A stretch of DNA of 64,000 nucleotides from Streptococcus sp. LQJ-218 (GTDB lineage: Bacteria > Bacillota > Bacilli > Lactobacillales > Streptococcaceae), in NCBI RefSeq assembly GCF_003428885.1, contig NZ_QQRU01000004.1, positions 1-64,000 on the forward strand, read 5' to 3'. This document shows, one piece after another, positions 47,127 through 55,325 of this stretch (position 1 is the stretch's first letter; every line of letters begins with the position of its first letter). The translations under genes and the position numbers were made by a program. The notes beneath the pieces are model-generated. The model ran no database searches, was not told the DNA's origin, and saw only the letters and a list, made by a program, of their open reading frames with translations.

Positions 47127-47504
47127 ATGAAACATAAGATAATGAAGAAAATAATAGTGGTAGTGTTTGCTATCCCATGGTTAACATTTTTAAGTCAAGT
47201 ACATGCAGATTATGTAAGTAAGTACAGTTCTTTAGACGGTTATAGCTTGGTAGGCTTGAATGTTCTTAATGTGACTTTTAATGCTTCTGGCTATTCTGAT
47301 ACTTATAGTGGCAGTGTGTCAAATATGTATTTCACTGACTGGGCTTGGTTTCCTAATACGATAAGTAATCGTTCCACTTGGAAAAGTTCGATTCCATATG
47401 GTCAACGCGCAAATGGTACAGTCCATATAGGTGTAGGAGTAAATTCGCCTTGGGGAGCGGTTAATCTCTGGGGCGGACAAAATTACTTTTCTTTAGATTT
47501 TTAA
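47127..47504 (+). CDS. Secreted aromatic-rich small protein, bacteriocin-like
   Basis: The 125-residue protein has a Sec signal peptide (KIMKKIIVVVFAIPWLTFLS, cleavage likely after VHA at about residue 27). The mature part of about 98 residues has no cysteine and is rich in Tyr, Trp, Ser, Gly and Asn, with beta-strand-like alternation and the end NSPWGAVNLWGGQNYFSLDF. Size, signal peptide and an adjoining ABC protein recall the lactococcin 972 group, but I do not see that family's conserved pattern. I do not recognise it; a bacteriocin or secreted immunity factor is conjecture. Confidence 0.65.
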   Translation: MKHKIMKKIIVVVFAIPWLTFLSQVHADYVSKYSSLDGYSLVGLNVLNVTFNASGYSDTYSGSVSNMYFTDWAWFPNTISNRSTWKSSIPYGQRANGTVHIGVGVNSPWGAVNLWGGQNYFSLDF

Positions 47505-47537
47505 CAGAAATAATCAAAGTTAGATAGAATGAATAAG

Positions 47538-47570
47538 AATGCTCTTGATGATGGTATCAAGAGCATTTTA
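47538..47570 (+). terminator. Hairpin terminator after the secreted protein gene
   Basis: A perfect 12-bp stem AATGCTCTTGAT/ATCAAGAGCATT is followed by TTTA. Confidence 0.65.
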
Positions 47571-47603
47571 TGTTATTCAGATTAATGCAAACATTGCCCT
47601 TTC

Positions 47604-47632
47604 TTGTCGCAAGCTCCGTTTCATGATACAAT
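47604..47632 (+). promoter_or_regulatory. Promoter of iscS-thiI
   Basis: TTGTCG, 17 bases, TACAAT. Confidence 0.5.
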
Positions 47633-47664
47633 AGAAGGAGTGATTTTAGAAAGCGTGAGAAAAC

Positions 47665-48807
47665 ATGATTTACTTTGATAATTCGGCGACGACCAAGCCC
47701 TATCCTGAAGTACTTGAAACTTATATGCAGGTCGCTTCAAAAATTTTAGGAAATCCATCTAGTCTCCATCGTTTGGGAGACCAGGCAACACGAATATTAG
47801 ATGCTTCTCGACAACAGATTGCAGATTTAATCGGTAAGAAAAGCGATGAAATCTTCTTTACATCTGGTGGAACAGAAGGGGATAACTGGGTTATCAAGGG
47901 TGTGGCCTTTGAAAAAGCCCAGTTTGGTAAGCACATCATCGTATCAGCCATTGAACATCCGGCAGTCAAAGAGTCAGCCCTCTGGTTGAAATCTCAAGGT
48001 TTTGAAGTGGATTTTGCTCCAGTTAATGAGAATGGATTTGTGGATGTTGAGGCGCTAGCTGATTTGATACGACCAGATACGACCCTCGTTTCCATCATGG
48101 CTGTGAACAATGAAATTGGTTCTGTTCAGCCTATTAAGGCTATTTCAGAACTGTTGGCAGACAAGCCGACTATTTCCTTCCATGTTGATGCGGTTCAGGC
48201 ACTTGCTAAGATTCCGACTGAAAAGTATTTGACTGACCGAGTAGATTTTGCGACCTTCTCTAGTCATAAATTCCACGGAGTTCGAGGTGTTGGATTTATC
48301 TATATCAAGACTGGTAAGAAGATTACGCCTCTGTTGACTGGTGGTGGTCAGGAACGTGATTACCGTTCGACAACTGAAAATGTGGCAGGAATTGCAGCAA
48401 CAGCCAAGGCTCTCCGTTTATCTATGGAAAAGCTAGATATCTTTACTAGCAAGACTGGCCAAATGAAGGTAGTGATTCGTCAGGCTCTTCTTGATTATCC
48501 AGATATTTTTGTTTTCTCAGGTGAGGAAGACTTTGCACCTCATATCCTGACTTTTGGAATCAAGGGTGTTCGTGGGGAAGTCATCGTTCACGCTTTTGAA
48601 GACTATGATATTTTCATTTCTACAACGTCAGCTTGCTCGTCCAAGGTTGGAAAACCTGCAGGAACCCTGATTGCCATGGGAATTGAAAAAGATAAGGCCC
48701 AGTCAGCAGTACGCCTCAGTCTAGACTTAGAAAATGACATGAGTCAAGTCGAGCAATTTTTGACCAAGTTAAAATTAATTTACAATCAAACTAGGAAAGT
48801 AAGATAG
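47665..48807 (+). CDS. iscS: Cysteine desulfurase
   Basis: The 380-residue PLP enzyme takes sulfur from cysteine. It has [12 protein letters not shown] at the N-terminus, the PLP lysine in [13 protein letters not shown], and the active-site cysteine in STTSACSSK. It is directly before thiI and most likely supplies persulfide for 4-thiouridine in tRNA, as the NifZ-type partner does in B. subtilis. Confidence 0.92.
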   Translation: MIYFDNSATTKPYPEVLETYMQVASKILGNPSSLHRLGDQATRILDASRQQIADLIGKKSDEIFFTSGGTEGDNWVIKGVAFEKAQFGKHIIVSAIEHPAVKESALWLKSQGFEVDFAPVNENGFVDVEALADLIRPDTTLVSIMAVNNEIGSVQPIKAISELLADKPTISFHVDAVQALAKIPTEKYLTDRVDFATFSSHKFHGVRGVGFIYIKTGKKITPLLTGGGQERDYRSTTENVAGIAATAKALRLSMEKLDIFTSKTGQMKVVIRQALLDYPDIFVFSGEEDFAPHILTFGIKGVRGEVIVHAFEDYDIFISTTSACSSKVGKPAGTLIAMGIEKDKAQSAVRLSLDLENDMSQVEQFLTKLKLIYNQTRKVR

Positions 48808-48815
48808 GAGCATTC

Positions 48816-50030
48816 ATGCAGTATTCAGAAATTATGATTCGTTACGGTGAGTTATCAACCAAGGGTAAAAACCGTATGCGTTTTATCAATAAACTTCGCA
48901 ATAATATTTCAGACATTTTGTCTATCTACCCCCAAGTTAAGGTAACGGCAGATCGCGACCGTGCCCATGTTTACCTCAATGGAGCGGATTACATAGCAGT
49001 AGCAGAATCGCTCAAACAAGTTTTTGGAATTCAAACCTTTTCTCCTGCCTATAAGGTTGAAAAATCTGTTGCGACGCTTAAGGCTACTGTCCAAGAGATT
49101 ATGCAGGATATCTACAAGGAAGGCATGACCTTTAAAATCTCTAGTAGACGAAGCGACCATAGCTTTGAATTGGATAGTCGTGAACTTAACCAAGCCCTTG
49201 GTGGTGCTGTTTTCGACGTCATTCCTACTATTCAAGCCCAGATGAAAAATCCTGATATCACTCTTCAAGTGGAGATTCGTGAGGAAGCTGCTTATCTTTC
49301 CTATGAAACCATTCGTGGAGCAGGTGGTTTGCCAGTTGGAACTTCAGGTAAAGGGATGCTTATGTTGTCAGGAGGGATTGACTCACCTGTAGCAGGTTAT
49401 CTAGCTCTTAAACGTGGAGTGGATATCGAAGCCGTTCACTTTGCCAGTCCACCTTACACGAGTCCTGGAGCCCTTAAAAAAGCCCAAGATTTGACTCGTA
49501 AATTAACCAAGTTTGGTGGCAATATCCAGTTTATCGAAGTTCCTTTTACAGAGATTCAAGAGGAAATCAAGGCTATAGCGCCAGAAGCTTACTTGATGAC
49601 TCTAACTCGTCGCTTTATGATGCGGATTACTGACCGTATTCGTGAGGCACGAAAGGGTTTGATTATCATCAATGGGGAAAGTCTTGGTCAAGTAGCCAGC
49701 CAGACTCTTGAAAGCATGCAGGCTATCAATGCCGTTACCAACACTCCAATCATTCGTCCCGTGGTTACTATGGATAAGTTGGAAATCATTGATATTGCTC
49801 AGGAAATTGACACCTTTGAAATTTCTATCCAGCCTTTTGAAGATTGTTGCACGATTTTTGCACCAGATCGTCCAAAAACAAATCCTAAGATTAAGAATGC
49901 AGAGCAGTATGAAGCTCGCATGGATGTTGAAGGTTTAGTTGAGCGAGCAGTTGCAGGAATTATGATCACCGAAATCACACCTCAAGCCGAAAAAGATGCT
50001 GTGGATGAGTTGATTGAAGACATTCTCTGA
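48816..50030 (+). CDS. thiI: tRNA 4-thiouridine synthase
   Basis: The 404-residue enzyme adenylates and thiolates U8 of tRNA. It opens [20 protein letters not shown], has a THUMP domain (about 60-165), and the PP-loop [18 protein letters not shown]. It ends without a rhodanese domain, as in Gram-positives, which fits dependence on the desulfurase upstream. TAGGAG precedes ATG 48816. Confidence 0.95.
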   Translation: MQYSEIMIRYGELSTKGKNRMRFINKLRNNISDILSIYPQVKVTADRDRAHVYLNGADYIAVAESLKQVFGIQTFSPAYKVEKSVATLKATVQEIMQDIYKEGMTFKISSRRSDHSFELDSRELNQALGGAVFDVIPTIQAQMKNPDITLQVEIREEAAYLSYETIRGAGGLPVGTSGKGMLMLSGGIDSPVAGYLALKRGVDIEAVHFASPPYTSPGALKKAQDLTRKLTKFGGNIQFIEVPFTEIQEEIKAIAPEAYLMTLTRRFMMRITDRIREARKGLIIINGESLGQVASQTLESMQAINAVTNTPIIRPVVTMDKLEIIDIAQEIDTFEISIQPFEDCCTIFAPDRPKTNPKIKNAEQYEARMDVEGLVERAVAGIMITEITPQAEKDAVDELIEDIL

Positions 50031-50062
50031 TTAGAAAATCCATAAGAATTGAGAAAATAAGT

Positions 50063-50113
50063 AAAAAAAGTTAGTTTTTAATCCAAAAATGGAAGAAAAA
50101 CTAACTTTTTTTC
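50063..50113 (+). terminator. Terminator after thiI
   Basis: A long AT-rich stem with GTTAG/CTAAC at its centre is followed by a T run. Confidence 0.65.
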
Positions 50114-50165
50114 TATAATTGTGATATAATAAAATAAAATTTTGAATATAGAGAGTTTTCTGACA

Positions 50166-50990
50166 ATGAATCAATCCTACTTTTATTTAAAAATGAAAGA
50201 ACACAAACTCAAGGTTCCTTATACAGGTAAGGAACGCCGTGTACGTGTTCTTCTGCCTAAAAATTACGAGAAAGACACAGATTGTTCCTATCCTGTTGTT
50301 TACTTTCATGACGGGCAAAATGTCTTTTATAGCAAGGAGTCTTTCATTGGTCATTCATGGAAGATTATCCCAGCTATTAAGCGTAATCCTGATATCAGTC
50401 GCATGATTGTCGTAGCCATTGACAATGATGGAATGGGGCGGATGAATGAGTATGCGGCATGGAAGTTCCAAGAATCTCCTATCCCAGGGCAGCAGTTTGG
50501 CGGTAAGGGTGTGGAGTATGCCGAGTTTGTCATGGAAGTGGTCAAGCCCTTTATCGATGAAACCTATCGTACAAAAGCAGACCGACAGCATACAGCCATG
50601 ATTGGTTCCTCATTAGGAGGGAATATTACCCAGTTTATCGGTTTGGAATACCAAGATCAAATTGGTTGTCTAGGAGTCTTTTCATCTGCTAACTGGCTCC
50701 ATCAAGAAGCCTTTAATCGCTACATCGAGCGCAAGAAACTATCGCCTGACCAGCGTATCTTTATCTATGTAGGAACAGAAGAAGCAGATGATACGGACAA
50801 GACCCTGATGGCTGGTAATATCAAACAAGCCTATATCGATTCGTCTCTTCGGTATTACCATGATTTGATAGCAGGGGGAGTTCATCTGGATAATCTTGTT
50901 TTGAAAGTTCAGTCTGGTGCCATCCATAGTGAAATCCCTTGGTCGGAAAATTTACCAGATTGTCTCCGTTTTTTTGCAGAGAAATGGTAA
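50166..50990 (+). CDS. Alpha/beta hydrolase, putative esterase
   Basis: The 274-residue protein matches the esterase D-like family: an N-terminal RVRVLLPKNYEK, then YPVVYFHDGQNVF, the serine nucleophile in MIGSSLGGN, and a likely catalytic His in HSEIPWSENLP. A TATAAT at 50125-50130 puts transcription near 50137, so I use ATG 50166 and not the TTG at 50142. It is the first of three closely spaced genes with a second esterase-like and an ATP-grasp protein. Substrate unknown. Confidence 0.82.
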   Translation: MNQSYFYLKMKEHKLKVPYTGKERRVRVLLPKNYEKDTDCSYPVVYFHDGQNVFYSKESFIGHSWKIIPAIKRNPDISRMIVVAIDNDGMGRMNEYAAWKFQESPIPGQQFGGKGVEYAEFVMEVVKPFIDETYRTKADRQHTAMIGSSLGGNITQFIGLEYQDQIGCLGVFSSANWLHQEAFNRYIERKKLSPDQRIFIYVGTEEADDTDKTLMAGNIKQAYIDSSLRYYHDLIAGGVHLDNLVLKVQSGAIHSEIPWSENLPDCLRFFAEKW

Positions 50991-51010
50991 GTTAGAAAAG
51001 GAGAAAGCCA

Positions 51011-51751
51011 ATGCATATTGAAAACCTTAGCCACTGGAGTGGCAACCTCAACCGTGAAATGTACCTTAATCGTTATGGACATGCTGGGATTCCAGTTGTG
51101 GTCTTTGCTTCATCAGGTGGTAGTCACAATGAATACTATGACTTTGGCATGATTGATGCCTGTACTTCTTTTATTGAGGAAGGCCGTGTCCAGTTCTTTA
51201 CCCTTTCAAGTGTTGATAGTGAGAGTTGGCTAGCAACATGGAAAAATAGTCATGATCAAGCAGAGATGCACCGTGCCTACGAACGCTACGTGATTGAGGA
51301 AGCTGTTCCTTTTATCAAGCATAAGACAGGTTGGTTTGATGGAATGATGACGACAGGCTGCTCCATGGGCGCCTACCATGCGGTCAATTTCTTCCTCCAG
51401 CATCCAGATGTCTTTACCAAGGTGATTGCTCTTAGCGGTGTTTATGACGCACGTTTCTTTGTCGGTGATTACTACAACGATGATGCCATTTACCAAAACT
51501 CGCCAGTAGATTATATCTGGAACCAGAATGACGGCTGGTTTATTGACCGTTACCGTCAGGCAGAGATTGTGCTGTGTACGGGTCTTGGAGCCTGGGAACA
51601 AGACGGTTTACCATCTTTCTACAAGCTCAAAGAAGCCTTTGACCAGAAACAAATTCCAGCCTGGTTTGCTGAATGGGGACATGATGTCGCCCACGACTGG
51701 GAATGGTGGCGCAAACAAATGCCTTATTTCCTCGGCAATTTCTATTTATAA
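51011..51751 (+). CDS. Alpha/beta hydrolase, second putative esterase
   Basis: The 246-residue protein has the nucleophile motif TTGCSMGAYHA and a late histidine in WGHDVAHDWEWW. It is only distantly similar to the gene before it, from which it is separated by 20 bases. The C-terminal HDW..W pattern is typical of a group of streptococcal esterase-like proteins. AAAGGAG precedes the start. Its job is probably linked to the ATP-grasp ligase that follows 12 bases later. Confidence 0.82.
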   Translation: MHIENLSHWSGNLNREMYLNRYGHAGIPVVVFASSGGSHNEYYDFGMIDACTSFIEEGRVQFFTLSSVDSESWLATWKNSHDQAEMHRAYERYVIEEAVPFIKHKTGWFDGMMTTGCSMGAYHAVNFFLQHPDVFTKVIALSGVYDARFFVGDYYNDDAIYQNSPVDYIWNQNDGWFIDRYRQAEIVLCTGLGAWEQDGLPSFYKLKEAFDQKQIPAWFAEWGHDVAHDWEWWRKQMPYFLGNFYL

Positions 51752-51763
51752 AAGGAGTTACCT

Positions 51764-52930
51764 ATGAATTACCTTGTTATTTCTCCCTACTATCCACAAA
51801 ACTTTCAACAGTTTACCATTGAGCTAGCCAATAAAGGCATTACCGTCTTGGGAATTGGTCAGGAACCTTACGAGCAATTGGATGAACCTTTACGCAATAG
51901 CCTGACCGAGTATTTCCGTGTAGATAACCTTGAGAACATAGATGAAGTCAAACGTGCAGTTGCTTTTCTCTTTTATAAACATGGCCCGATTGACCGTATT
52001 GAGTCCCACAATGAATACTGGCTTGAGCTGGATGCAACACTCAGAGAACAATTCAATGTCTTTGGTGCCAAACCAGAGGATCTCAAAAAGACGAAATTTA
52101 AGTCTGAAATGAAGAAGCTTTTCAAAAAAGCAGGTGTCCCTGTGGTACCTGGAGCTGTCATCAAGACGGAAGCAGATGTGGATCAAGCTGTGAAAGAAAT
52201 CGGTCTTCCTATGATTGCCAAGCCAGATAATGGAGTGGGAGCAGCTGCGACCTTTAAGCTTGAAACAGAGGACGATATCAATCACTTCAAGACTGAGTGG
52301 GATCATTCAACTATTTATTTCTTTGAGAAATTTGTTACTTCTAGCGAAATTTGTACCTTTGACGGGCTTGTGGACAAGGATGGAAAGATTGTCTTTTCAA
52401 CAACTTTTGACTACGCCTATACACCGCTTGATCTCATGATTTATAAGATGGACAATTCTTATTACGTTCTCAAGGATATGGATCCTAAATTACGTAAATA
52501 TGGTGAGGCAATTGTCAAAGAATTTGGAATGAGAGAACGTTTCTTCCATATCGAGTTCTTCCGTGAAGGGGATGATTATATTGCCATCGAGTACAATAAC
52601 CGCCCTGCAGGTGGTTTCACCATTGATGTTTATAACTTTGCCCATTCCTTGGACCTCTATCGTGGCTACGCAGCTATTGTCGCAGGTGAAGAGTTCCCAG
52701 CGTCAGATTTTGAAGCTCAGTATTGTTTGGCTACTTCTCGCCGTGCAAATGCCCACTATGTCTATTCTGAGGAGGACTTGCTTGCCAAATACAGCCAGCA
52801 GTTCAAGGTTAAAAAAATTATGCCAGCGGCCTTTGCGGAACTTCAAGGGGATTACCTGTATATGCTGACCACTCCGAGTCGACAAGAAATGGAGCAGATG
52901 ATTGCAGATTTCGGACAACGTCAAGAATAA
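51764..52930 (+). CDS. ATP-grasp domain ligase
   Basis: The 388-residue protein has an N-terminal Rossmann-like part, then an ATP-grasp fold: GLPMIAKPDNGVGAAATFKL, FEKFVTSSEICTFDGLVD, and the Mg-binding HIEFFREGDDYIAIEYNNRPAGG. ATP-grasp enzymes join a carboxylate to an amine or thiol through an acyl-phosphate. It is not a known biotin, purine or carbamoyl-phosphate enzyme by length or context. Its coupling to two hydrolases suggests a small biosynthetic or tailoring pathway. Confidence 0.82.
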   Translation: MNYLVISPYYPQNFQQFTIELANKGITVLGIGQEPYEQLDEPLRNSLTEYFRVDNLENIDEVKRAVAFLFYKHGPIDRIESHNEYWLELDATLREQFNVFGAKPEDLKKTKFKSEMKKLFKKAGVPVVPGAVIKTEADVDQAVKEIGLPMIAKPDNGVGAAATFKLETEDDINHFKTEWDHSTIYFFEKFVTSSEICTFDGLVDKDGKIVFSTTFDYAYTPLDLMIYKMDNSYYVLKDMDPKLRKYGEAIVKEFGMRERFFHIEFFREGDDYIAIEYNNRPAGGFTIDVYNFAHSLDLYRGYAAIVAGEEFPASDFEAQYCLATSRRANAHYVYSEEDLLAKYSQQFKVKKIMPAAFAELQGDYLYMLTTPSRQEMEQMIADFGQRQE

Positions 52931-52938
52931 GAACTCTC

Positions 52939-52975
52939 GGATTAAGGAAATCTACTCCCTTAATCCTTTTGTTTT
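52939..52975 (+). terminator. Terminator of the hydrolase/ATP-grasp operon
   Basis: GGATTAAGG/CCTTAATCC stem followed by T-rich sequence. The rest of 52976-53245 is AT-rich with no gene I can support. Confidence 0.8.
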
Positions 52976-53245
52976 GTCTGATAAAAAATAAGAGCATCCT
53001 AACAAGGTAGCTATCATAAGAATTTACTTGAAAATTATAGTGAGCTGAATATAAAGTAGTAGACTGTAGTTCCTAAAGCATTGTTGGAACTTAGTTTGAG
53101 TTTCCTAATCAATTTGTTTAGTTTTTTATTACATTTCTCTATATTTAAACTCATAGTTGATGATGCAAATAAACTCAATCCTTAGTTTAAATTTTTTCTT
53201 TCAATTATGACAAGGCTGTGCTATAATCTGAAAAGTCTTAAACTT

Positions 53246-53361
53246 ATACTCAATCAAACTCAAAGAGCAAACTAGGAAGAAGCTAGCTGTAGGTTGCTCA
53301 AAATGCTGTTCTTAGGTTGGAGATAGAAATGACGTGGTTTGAAGAGATTTTCGAAGAATAT
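53246..53361 (-). repeat. Truncated BOX element without boxB palindrome
   Basis: It starts ATACTCAATCAAACTCAAAG and ends GAAGAGATTTTCGAAGAATAT, the BOX outer ends in reverse orientation, but is only 116 bp. The CTGACGAAGTCAG boxB core is absent, and most of boxA is deleted. Confidence 0.8.
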
Positions 53362-53370
53362 AAATTTGAA

Positions 53371-53407
53371 ATAAGGCTGATAGTATTAATTTCACTATCA
53401 GCCTTAT
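53371..53407. terminator. Perfect 14-bp hairpin downstream of the chimeric regulator
   Basis: ATAAGGCTGATAGT pairs exactly with ACTATCAGCCTTAT. It lies past the stop of the minus-strand regulator and probably ends its transcript. Confidence 0.6.
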
Positions 53408-53449
53408 AGGTTATTTAACGTTTCAGAAAAACTATAATGTCAAGATTAA

Positions 53450-54544
53450 CTAAACAGTATCCAATTCTTTCAAATAATTTTCTATCTTCATCAACATTAA
53501 AGGATTGTTATAAATCTTACATAACTCTCTTGCTTCTATATAATAATTTTTGACTTGTTCTTTGTCTAGAAATTTGCCTCCAGCATTTCCTACAAGAATA
53601 AGTAGAGGAGCCAGTTGGTAGCTTGTCTGTCTTTGTTTACAGAATTCAATCGTCTCAAGAGCTTCTTGAATGGCTTCGCTATATTTTTCCTTTGACACTA
53701 GGTAGTGAGCGTAATTGTAACGAACTCTGATGTAGCCAAATAAAAACTCTTGATGCTCAAAATTTTTTGTCTGATATAACTCTATTAAATGAGAGTAGTT
53801 TGCCTCATATTCTTGTTCACGACCCACTAAGGAATAGAAATTAGATAGAGTATTCAATACCTTTAAATAAATCAGAGTATTTGAGGAGACTTTTAATAAT
53901 ATATTTTCCAATGAAGAAATAGCCTCATACTTACTGTCATATTGATAGAAGTCAATAATAGCTTTAATCCATTCAAGGTAAGTTCGGTCTTCTAGTGTTA
54001 GAAAGGTGCTTCGCTCAACCTCTATTTTATAAAGATATTCCAAATCGTCATAATTTCTGTCATCTAATAGTCGAGCAGACAATTGCTTGAAATTAGAGAG
54101 GTTAGATTTAATTTCAATTTGTTCATTAAAAAAATAATCTAATGGTACTTCAAGTCGTTGTGAGAGTTTGAACAAAAGGTCTGCGGAGGGAATGAAATGC
54201 CCTCTCTCAATTTTACTAATCTGGCTCTGTTCACAAATTCCTTCTGCAAGAGTTTGTTCGTATTGTTTTTGAGCTTGTTTAGCGAGATATAAAATCTTCT
54301 TATAGCCACAATTTTGTCTTCTTTTAGGGCTTCCATTACAGACAAAGGGAGCCTTGTCGAGTAGAGGGCAAGGAAAGTTATGGCATGTAGACTCTCGGAC
54401 TTGCCTGTTTCGTTTGACTTCTTTGGAAACAGTAGTTGGGTCCTTTAGAATGGATTGTCCAATAGCTTTGAGGTTTTCACCGCGCTCTAAGCCTAATTGG
54501 ATATCATTACGGTCTGAAAGGGTAAGGTGTTTATGTTTTATCAT
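53450..54544 (-). CDS. Chimera: IS30-type transposase DNA-binding domain fused to RRNPP/TPR regulator
   Basis: The protein of 364 residues is read through without a stop. Residues 1 to about 98 are the N-terminus of an IS1239-like IS30-family transposase: MIKHKHLTLSDRNDIQLGLE, DPTTVSKEVKRNR, and the cysteine-rich FPCPLLDKAPFVCNGSPKRR. The rest is a PlcR/TprA-type regulator: the second half of an XRE helix-turn-helix (GICEQSQISKIERGHFIPSA) and then TPR repeats to the end. The junction is near 54240-54255. A normal relative would have its own first helices (about 25 residues), which are missing. GAGG before the ATG at 54542-54544 supports the start. It may bind DNA through the transposase domain, or be inactive. 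Confidence 0.85.
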   Translation of the reverse strand: MIKHKHLTLSDRNDIQLGLERGENLKAIGQSILKDPTTVSKEVKRNRQVRESTCHNFPCPLLDKAPFVCNGSPKRRQNCGYKKILYLAKQAQKQYEQTLAEGICEQSQISKIERGHFIPSADLLFKLSQRLEVPLDYFFNEQIEIKSNLSNFKQLSARLLDDRNYDDLEYLYKIEVERSTFLTLEDRTYLEWIKAIIDFYQYDSKYEAISSLENILLKVSSNTLIYLKVLNTLSNFYSLVGREQEYEANYSHLIELYQTKNFEHQEFLFGYIRVRYNYAHYLVSKEKYSEAIQEALETIEFCKQRQTSYQLAPLLILVGNAGGKFLDKEQVKNYYIEARELCKIYNNPLMLMKIENYLKELDTV

Positions 54545-54689
54545 AGTAGACCTCATTTCTAACTCAAACGTCTCACACTTAATTCCACCATAAAAATCCG
54601 TTTTAGACTAATTTCCACTTCGGTTAGGCAAGTGGAAGTTACTTTGAGAAGTTAGCCTAATAAAAAAAGTTCAAAATATAATAAAACAC

Positions 54690-54746
54690 TTGACTGAATA
54701 CTATATATATACTAAAATAAAAACAAGGAAACAGAAAGCGGTTTCA
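54690..54746 (+). promoter_or_regulatory. Promoter and cre site before the lactococcin-type export locus
   Basis: TTGACT (54690-54695), 17 bases, TAAAAT (54713-54718), then AGAAAGCGGTTTCA at 54733-54746. The 14-mer is identical to that of the fused ABC operon at 45002. Confidence 0.65.
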
Positions 54747-54767
54747 TCTTCATAACTAGGTGTTTTT

Positions 54768-54881
54768 ATGTTTAGTAATACAATTCCTTACCAACAATTC
54801 ATTCAGAAGAATAAACAATTAGAGATTCGAGTGCAATCACAAAAGAAGTCCAATGGTTTTGATGTTGGGAAGGCTGATTGA
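54768..54881 (+). pseudogene. Short ORF or broken gene behind the cre promoter
   Basis: A 37-codon frame MFSNTIPYQQFIQKNKQLEI to GKAD-stop has an AGGTG upstream. The same frame stays open for another 22 codons past the TGA. I do not recognise it. The position behind a good promoter suggests the remnant of a once-regulated gene, possibly the missing bacteriocin or immunity gene. The remainder to 55275 shows only a strong ribosome binding site before a four-codon ORF at 55197. Confidence 0.3.
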
Positions 54882-55275
54882 CTTCGTATTACTTTAAAAT
54901 TCAACTATTTAGAGAAAGGTATTCTGATGAGAGCTTGTAATAATACCAGATAGATATAAGAATGGTGATGTTTGATAAAATGCTTTCATAGCTAACCAAC
55001 TGTTGAAAATTATGAGTTACAAAATCTAAAGTATTTAAGATTGGTTTATAAAATTAGATCTCTGTCTGTAGAAAGGAACGTGCAGTTAGAAAGGAGGAAA
55101 AAATAGGATACTATAATTCAGACTGAGATTTCTAATTAAAATATGTAGTTGCATTTCGCTCATTTTCATAATATTTCATTCAGAGGAGTAATAATATGTT
55201 AAAAATTTGATGCGGGATGGTAAAGAATAATTGAAGAAGATTCTTTTATCAATAGTTTAGTAAGCTTGTTAGTTT

Positions 55276-55309
55276 ATAGAGGGCAGGGGTATTTCTGTCC
55301 TCTATTTTA
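55276..55309 (+). terminator. Hairpin/attenuator before the export genes
   Basis: An 11-bp stem ATAGAGGGCAG/CTGTCCTCTAT with TTTTA sits 17 bases before the ATG of the export gene. It could separate a high-level bacteriocin message from the exporter. Confidence 0.65.
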
Positions 55310-55325
55310 GAATAAGGAATGCACT

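Noticed and set aside
47127-47504. Calling the secreted protein a lactococcin 972 homologue
   Set aside because: The size and signal peptide fit, but the conserved W-x-Y-G start and the spaced S-x-Y-x-H pattern are not visible.
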